A DNA stretch of 11,450 nt. It comes from Candidatus Colimorpha onthohippi. GTDB lineage: Bacteria; Bacteroidota; Bacteroidia; Bacteroidales; P3. Below are positions 7,408 to 11,450 of this stretch, in pieces. The stretch covers positions 1 through 11,450 of the forward strand of contig JAGHVA010000135.1 in the NCBI GenBank assembly GCA_018064565.1. Reading direction: 5' to 3'. The notes beneath the pieces are model-generated. The model was not told the origin of the DNA and ran no database searches. It was given only the letters and a program-made list of their open reading frames with translations. A program made the position numbers and the translations under genes. Position 1 is the first letter of the stretch, and each line of letters starts with the position of its first letter.

Positions 7408-8715
7408 ATGCTCTTAGTTTACACACCCCGACTTACAAACCGCATCGGATATACACTCAACGTGCTGCTCGGTACAATCCTCCGTATCCCATACCAAATC
7501 ACTACCGACACACAACTATTGCGGCAGTCAGCAGAATATAAGTTGGTTTACGGAAACGAACGAGTTGATGATTATCCTTTCATACAATCCTCTCATTTCT
7601 TGCTCGAAACACGCATATCCAAACAAGAATTAGGTCATTTTATGTTTCACGGCATTCATGCCCTTTTTCCTACAAGTGCCACCAGCGACATCCCTTTTGA
7701 TCCCTTGGCTTCGGCATTCTTCATGCTCTCCCGCTACGAAGAGTACCTGCCATTTCAACCCGACCAACACGGACGATTTCCTGCAACACTCAGCGCAGCC
7801 TACGAGTACGGATTTCTTCAATCGTGCGTAGTTGACCATTGGGCAATCGCTATTCTTGACCTTTTGAAGCAATACTACCCCGATTTTCAGACCGTAGCTC
7901 GTAAATACAATATCCAAACAACCATTGATATCGACGCTGCCTATTGCTACAAACATAAAGGCATGTTACTCACTTGCGCTGGACTGCTGAAAGATGTATT
8001 TATAAACCATCAAAGCCAGCTTGCCATTAGACGATTAAAAGTGCTCATCCATCAGGAACCAGACCCTTTCGATACGTTTCAGTACATACTTGATACATGC
8101 AAATCACAACCACGCAACCATATCATATTTTTTGCATTGGTATCAGACTATGACACCTACGACAAACCCATACACTACACCAACACATCGTTTCGAAAAC
8201 TGCTCCGCAACCTATACGACTATGCAAAGATTGGCATTCACCCATCCTACCCAGCACTTGAAAATGCTAATCGCATCAATATAGAGACAGAGCGACTGTC
8301 CGAGATAACACATCGAAACATTATCCGTAATCGATTTCACTATCTGCGATTCCGATTGCCACAGTCCTACCAACACTTGATAGACTTTAATATCCAGCAC
8401 GATTACTCCATGGGTTATGCCGACCAACCTGGATTTCGGTCTGGCACATGCACCCCCTATCCCTATTTTGACCTTACCATCAATCAGGAACAGCCTCTTA
8501 CAATTCACCCATTTGCTGCCATGGACGCTACATTCGTACACAACCTGCATTATACTGCCGACCAATCATACGATGTGTATCAAAAACTTATCCACGAAAC
8601 ACAATCTGTAAATGGAACATTATGCTGCCTTTGGCACAATCAGAACTTATGTGAAGAAGGACTCTGGAAAGGATGGCGCAATATATTTGAGACTGTTTCA
8701 CAAAGCAGCAACTAA
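7408..8715 (+). CDS. DUF7033-containing polysaccharide deacetylase-like protein
   Basis: A 435-residue protein resembling Bacteroidota proteins annotated as polysaccharide deacetylase family with an N-terminal DUF7033 domain. The N-terminus (MLLVYTPRLTNRIGYTLNV) and DPLASAFFMLSRYEEYLPF fit DUF7033. The C-terminal half shows a divergent NodB-like barrel: TIDIDAAY (172-179) in place of the usual T(F/L)DDG metal motif, GIHPSYPA (276-283) as a His-containing motif, and GFRSGTCTPYPYFDL (from 342). The end IHPFAAMDAT and LWHNQNLCEEGLWKGW is also family-like. It has no signal peptide, so it is probably cytoplasmic. Substrate and activity are unproven; a role on an envelope glycan is an inference from the neighbours. 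I chose ATG 7408; a GTG at 7342 would overlap ldcA by 53 nt and add an atypical N-terminus. Confidence 0.85.
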   Translation: MLLVYTPRLTNRIGYTLNVLLGTILRIPYQITTDTQLLRQSAEYKLVYGNERVDDYPFIQSSHFLLETRISKQELGHFMFHGIHALFPTSATSDIPFDPLASAFFMLSRYEEYLPFQPDQHGRFPATLSAAYEYGFLQSCVVDHWAIAILDLLKQYYPDFQTVARKYNIQTTIDIDAAYCYKHKGMLLTCAGLLKDVFINHQSQLAIRRLKVLIHQEPDPFDTFQYILDTCKSQPRNHIIFFALVSDYDTYDKPIHYTNTSFRKLLRNLYDYAKIGIHPSYPALENANRINIETERLSEITHRNIIRNRFHYLRFRLPQSYQHLIDFNIQHDYSMGYADQPGFRSGTCTPYPYFDLTINQEQPLTIHPFAAMDATFVHNLHYTADQSYDVYQKLIHETQSVNGTLCCLWHNQNLCEEGLWKGWRNIFETVSQSSN

Positions 8716-8729
8716 AACAATAAGACAAC

Positions 8730-9251
8730 ATGGGCAACTATAAAGAAAAACTTCATGCCATAAAAGCATTTGTATTTGATTTCGATGGTGTTATGACCGA
8801 TGGAGCCGTATGGACGCTTCCCGATGGACAGACTATGCGATCTGGTAATATCAAAGACGGCTATGCCATTCAATACGCTGTAAAAAAAGGCTACCATGTC
8901 GCTGTCATTTCTGGAGCCAATTCTACAAGCATTCAACACCGCCTGGCATCGCTTGGAGTTACCAACATCTTTATTGGTTGTGCCAACAAAATTGAGACAT
9001 ACAACAAGTTTTTGACAGACAACAATCTTACCGAACAACAAGTGTTATACATGGGTGATGACATTCCCGATTACCCAATTATGAAACGCTGCGGAGTGGC
9101 GACATGCCCATCTGATGCCGTTGTGGAGATAAAAGAAATAGCACACTACATATCACGCTATCCTGGTGGAGGTGGATGTGTACGAGATATAATAGAACAG
9201 ACCATGCGCCTGCATGGTCAATGGTTTCATCAAGACGCAGTAATATGGTAA
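8730..9251 (+). CDS. kdsC: 3-deoxy-D-manno-octulosonate 8-phosphate phosphatase, KdsC-type HAD
   Basis: A 173-residue HAD-superfamily phosphatase without a cap domain, of the size and pattern of KdsC, which dephosphorylates Kdo-8-phosphate to Kdo for the inner core of lipopolysaccharide. Motif I is DFDGVMTDG (nucleophile Asp17, acid/base Asp19). Motif II is VISGAN (Ser61). The motif III Lys is Lys87 in CANKIE. Motif IV is MGDDIPD (Asp110, Asp111). The KdsC-specific GNIKDGYAIQ (39-48) and the glycine-rich YPGGGGCVRD near the C-terminus, which reaches into the neighbouring active site in the tetramer, are both present. It starts 14 nt after the deacetylase-like gene, and its last 7 nt overlap rlpA. 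Some related HAD proteins act on other sugar phosphates, so Kdo specificity is likely rather than proven. Confidence 0.92.
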   Translation: MGNYKEKLHAIKAFVFDFDGVMTDGAVWTLPDGQTMRSGNIKDGYAIQYAVKKGYHVAVISGANSTSIQHRLASLGVTNIFIGCANKIETYNKFLTDNNLTEQQVLYMGDDIPDYPIMKRCGVATCPSDAVVEIKEIAHYISRYPGGGGCVRDIIEQTMRLHGQWFHQDAVIW

Positions 9252-10219
9252 AACAACATTTCAAAATTATTTTAATGCTGACAATATCCTTTTTTTGTGC
9301 AACCAACAGCATTGCACAAAAATATGACATCAGCGATACCATTACCAAACATAAGATAATCGGTACCTATTATGCCGATATGTTTGTAGGGCGCCATACC
9401 GCAAGCGGCGAGATATACAGCCACGAAGGAATGACCGCCGCCAACCGCACACTACCACTTGGCACACTGGTAGAAGTTACTAATCCCAAGACGGGAGAGA
9501 CTATTATCGTGAAAATCAACGACAGATGCCGAAGCAACAAAGTGCTGGATTTAACACCACGAGCCCATAAAGCATTAGGACTAAAGGGGACTACTGAGGT
9601 ATTATTCCGAATCGTTGGAAAAGCTCCGATAGTTAAAGACCAAAACACACTGACAGCATCCGACAGTGTCATAATGGCAAAAGCAACAAAAAAACGGAAC
9701 AGCAAAAAGAATAAAAGAACGACACCCCCTCGTAATAACAAATCGGCACAACAAACTCAAAATGAATCCAAAAACAACAACGTACTACCTCCAGTAAGTA
9801 CTGATGTTGCAGAAGTTAAATCACAGGCAATACCATCTTTTGACGAACCCCAAAAACATCAAAAAGAATCCCTCATAATCGATGTTGATGCTACCCGAAA
9901 AAAGCATCAAACTGACACATCCGAATCCCCTATGCCACTCCCTGCCAAAGATTCGACCGACACCATCATATACGACATACAGATATGCACTGTGTCCAAC
10001 ATGGGAATGGCTCGCTACAAGTGTTCGCTTTTGCCAAAAGATATGCAAAAACACATTGACTACAAATTACTTGCCGATGGCAAACAAATTCAAATTATAT
10101 ACAGAGACAACCTCAATAAGAAACAAGCAAATGCGATCCTGAATCAACTGAGCAAAACATTTCCATCTGCTTATATGGTCAAACAAAAATCCACCCAGAA
10201 ACCAAAAACTACAAACTAA
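9245..10219 (+). CDS. rlpA: Exported RlpA-like double-psi beta-barrel protein with SPOR-like C-terminus
   Basis: A 324-residue secreted protein. Residues 1-24 form a signal peptide (Lys-containing start, hydrophobic IILMLTISFFCA, likely cleavage after SIA before Gln25), with no lipobox. Residues 38-125 form an RlpA double-psi barrel: TYYADMFVGRHTASGE, TAANRTLPLGTLVEVTNP and INDRC. RlpA proteins bind, and in some species cleave, denuded glycan at the septum. Glu56 and Asp93 match the proposed lytic transglycosylase acids, but the intervening His is Asn67. A Lys/Asn/Gln-rich linker (about 135-235) leads to DIQICTVS...FPSAYMVK (about 242-313), which looks like a degenerate SPOR peptidoglycan-binding domain. 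ATG 9245 is chosen for the signal peptide; in-frame ATGs at 9176 and 9221 lie inside kdsC and spoil it. It is the last gene of the tight cluster. Confidence 0.88.
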   Translation: MVKQHFKIILMLTISFFCATNSIAQKYDISDTITKHKIIGTYYADMFVGRHTASGEIYSHEGMTAANRTLPLGTLVEVTNPKTGETIIVKINDRCRSNKVLDLTPRAHKALGLKGTTEVLFRIVGKAPIVKDQNTLTASDSVIMAKATKKRNSKKNKRTTPPRNNKSAQQTQNESKNNNVLPPVSTDVAEVKSQAIPSFDEPQKHQKESLIIDVDATRKKHQTDTSESPMPLPAKDSTDTIIYDIQICTVSNMGMARYKCSLLPKDMQKHIDYKLLADGKQIQIIYRDNLNKKQANAILNQLSKTFPSAYMVKQKSTQKPKTTN

Positions 10220-10257
10220 CTCTTGGTTATTACTTATTGAATTGATTTGTACATAAC

Positions 10258-10309
10258 GAGAAAAAAAATACAAAAAAACTGTTTGTTTCAAAAAAATAGA
10301 CTATCTTTG
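10258..10309 (+). promoter_or_regulatory. Bacteroidota-type promoter for porP
   Basis: TATCTTTG (10302-10309) matches the Bacteroidota -7 element TAnnTTTG. TTTG (10282-10285) lies 16 nt upstream as the -33 element. Two A tracts just before it (within 10261-10278) resemble an UP element. Transcription would begin a few bases after 10309, leaving a leader of roughly 95 nt before the ATG at 10411. It is the only complete match I found in front of a gene in this window, and it sits in the only gap over 100 nt. Confidence 0.82.
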
Positions 10310-10351
10310 CACGATAAATAATTGTGTCTAATTCTATTTTGAAGTAGCACA

Positions 10352-10369
10352 GTAACTATTGTAACTATT
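10352..10369 (+). repeat. Perfect 9-bp tandem direct repeat in the porP leader
   Basis: GTAACTATT occurs twice back to back (10352-10360 and 10361-10369), about 40 nt downstream of the predicted transcription start. It could be a binding site for a protein on DNA or mRNA, or a slippage product. The core TAACTATT also occurs once in the fba leader (138-145). Confidence 0.75.
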
Positions 10370-10378
10370 TACATATAA

Positions 10379-10398
10379 AATGCTTATACACAAGCATT
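10379..10398 (+). promoter_or_regulatory. Perfect 7-bp stem-loop just before the porP start codon
   Basis: AATGCTT (10379-10385) and AAGCATT (10392-10398) are exact reverse complements around the 6-nt loop ATACAC. The stem ends 12 nt before the ATG at 10411, so in the mRNA it would sit in the ribosome-binding region. No U-run follows, so it is not a terminator. It may modulate translation or be an operator; the role is inferred. Confidence 0.55.
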
Positions 10399-10410
10399 AC
10401 TAACCGCATT

Positions 10411-11436
10411 ATGAGGTTCTCACTACATAAAATCGTTATTATTGCCCTATTTGTGGGGGGATTGTTCTGCTCGTTGCAAGCGCAACAAGAGGTGCAGTTT
10501 ACCCAATATATGTTCAACCGGCTCACTTACAACCCCGCATACGCTGGCAGTCATGGTGCTATTTGTGCCTCCCTTATGTATCGCAGCCAATGGATGGGAT
10601 TACAACTTGACAACCCTACAAAAGATATATCAGCTGGTTCTGTTCCGACGGACTACTTGTTTTCTGTTGATTTACCTATAAAAGTATTGCATGGCGGTGT
10701 TGGCTTGACAGTGTTGGGTGAGAAATTAGGTTACCACAACAATATCGGAATAAATCTTGACTATGCGTTCCGGATTTATTGGGGACGCGGAACATTGGCG
10801 GCTGCTATTGAGGCAAACGTATTCAACAGCAATTTTGAATACTCCCAGTTAGTTGGAAGCGATGACCTTACGGGCGATTTCAGCAATCCCGTCACAGGGA
10901 GTTCGTCCGACCCGCTCCTCTCCTCCCGTGAGGACGCTTCATCTATGCTGTTTGACCTTTCTACTGGCATCTATTATCAAGTGCCAGGAACATACTATTT
11001 AGGACTCTCTATTAAAAACCTTTTAGGCTCAAAGAGCGAGGTGCTCAACTATACAAACGTACGCACCATTTACCTCATGGGTGGATACGATTATGTGCTT
11101 CCATTTCATCCATCGTTCAAACTTAAGCCTTCTCTGCTTGCCAAAACAACCCAATTTACCTCATGGCAGTTGGATCTTTCATGCTTGTTAGAATATCAAA
11201 ACGAGTTTTGGCTAGGAGCCGCCTACCGCATCGATGATGCCGTATCGATACTCGGAGGTGTGAATTGGGAGAAGTTGCGTGTAGGCTTGGCATACGACCT
11301 CACCACATCAAAACTCGGCACATTCAAATCGGGTCGCAGCAAAGGAACTCTTGAGCTCTATCTGCGTTATTGTTTCAAAATAATCATTCCACACGAAGAG
11401 CCGTCTGTATATAGAAATACCCGATACTTATTGTAA
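10411..11436 (+). CDS. Type IX secretion-associated outer-membrane protein, PorP/SprF family
   Basis: A 341-residue exported protein with a signal peptide at 1-24 (HKIVIIALFVGGLFCSLQA, likely cleaved before Gln25). The mature N-terminus VQFTQYMFNRLTYNPAYAGS (28-47) is the hallmark of the PorP/SprF family, followed by alternating beta-strand segments ending in aromatic residues, as expected for an outer-membrane barrel (for example GVGLTVLGEKLGYHNNIGINL and LELYLRYCFKI). Family members are outer-membrane parts of, or partners for, the Bacteroidota type IX secretion system. Many genomes carry several paralogues, so this need not be the core PorP. It has its own promoter and a structured leader, apart from the upstream operon. 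No porK, porL, porM, porN or PorE-like gene lies in the window. It is slightly longer than typical because of a short polar C-terminal tail (EEPSVYRNTRYLL). Confidence 0.92.
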   Translation: MRFSLHKIVIIALFVGGLFCSLQAQQEVQFTQYMFNRLTYNPAYAGSHGAICASLMYRSQWMGLQLDNPTKDISAGSVPTDYLFSVDLPIKVLHGGVGLTVLGEKLGYHNNIGINLDYAFRIYWGRGTLAAAIEANVFNSNFEYSQLVGSDDLTGDFSNPVTGSSSDPLLSSREDASSMLFDLSTGIYYQVPGTYYLGLSIKNLLGSKSEVLNYTNVRTIYLMGGYDYVLPFHPSFKLKPSLLAKTTQFTSWQLDLSCLLEYQNEFWLGAAYRIDDAVSILGGVNWEKLRVGLAYDLTTSKLGTFKSGRSKGTLELYLRYCFKIIIPHEEPSVYRNTRYLL

Positions 11437-11450
11437 CACCAAACAGCTAA

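Noticed and set aside
8212..8565. Minus-strand open frame of 117 codons opposite the DUF7033 gene
   Set aside because: It is antisense to a conserved coding region, with no motif or plausible promoter or spacing.
9176..9244. Longer RlpA start at ATG 9176 or ATG 9221
   Set aside because: Both put polar residues ahead of an otherwise clean signal peptide and lie inside kdsC.
9370..9741. Minus-strand open frame of 123 codons with a hydrophobic stretch
   Set aside because: It is the reverse complement of the RlpA barrel and Lys/Asn-rich linker, whose A-rich codons read as Phe/Leu on the other strand; it has no family signature.
10216..10235. Possible terminator after rlpA (TAAC-TCTTG-GTTA)
   Set aside because: The stem is only 4 bp with no clean T-run after it; too weak to call.
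10379..10398. Reading the porP leader hairpin as an intrinsic terminator
   Set aside because: No run of T follows, and it sits 12 nt before a start codon downstream of a good promoter.
1..11450. Mobile elements, CRISPR arrays, defence genes, tRNA or rRNA
   Set aside because: No spaced direct repeats, transposase or integrase motifs, terminal inverted repeats or RNA-gene signatures were found; the UPF1-like helicase has housekeeping neighbours rather than nuclease or defence partners.

Overview
The window looks like a chromosomal segment from a member of the Bacteroidota, most likely order Bacteroidales. The evidence is the close Bacteroidales flavour of the proteins (class II aldolase, UvrA, DUF7033-type deacetylase, KdsC, PorP/SprF), A-rich leaders with little Shine-Dalgarno signal, one textbook Bacteroidota promoter (TTTG / TAnnTTTG), and a type IX secretion family protein. 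I cannot name genus or species. All genes are on the + strand, intact apart from the one cut by the left edge, and tightly packed.

Layout. 1-96 is the 3' end of ispE (isoprenoid synthesis). After a 78-nt AT-rich gap comes fba (class II fructose-bisphosphate aldolase, 175-1173). Twenty bases later a run of seven closely joined genes begins: uvrA (1194-4079, TTG start), a small four-helix membrane protein of unknown function (4076-4540), a UPF1/IGHMBP2-like superfamily 1 helicase (4555-6465), a cytoplasmic LD-carboxypeptidase of family S66 (6462-7394), a DUF7033/polysaccharide-deacetylase-like protein (7408-8715), a KdsC-type HAD phosphatase (8730-9251) and an exported RlpA-like double-psi beta-barrel protein with a SPOR-like tail (9245-10219). 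Junctions are 4-base ATGA overlaps, 13-14 base gaps or a 7-base overlap, so the block is probably one translationally coupled operon. It mixes nucleic-acid repair or processing (uvrA, helicase) with envelope upkeep (murein tetrapeptide recycling, Kdo for LPS, glycan deacetylation, septal or peptidoglycan RlpA).

The 191-nt gap at 10220-10410 breaks the operon. It holds a strong-looking promoter, then a leader with a perfect 9-bp tandem repeat and a perfect 7-bp hairpin just before the start codon of a PorP/SprF-family outer-membrane protein (10411-11436). The last 14 bases are non-coding as seen here.

I see no mobile element, CRISPR array, tRNA or rRNA, and no clearly new multi-gene system. 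The best leads are the structured porP leader, an Asn in place of the RlpA active-site His, and the uncharacterised membrane protein coupled between uvrA and the helicase.
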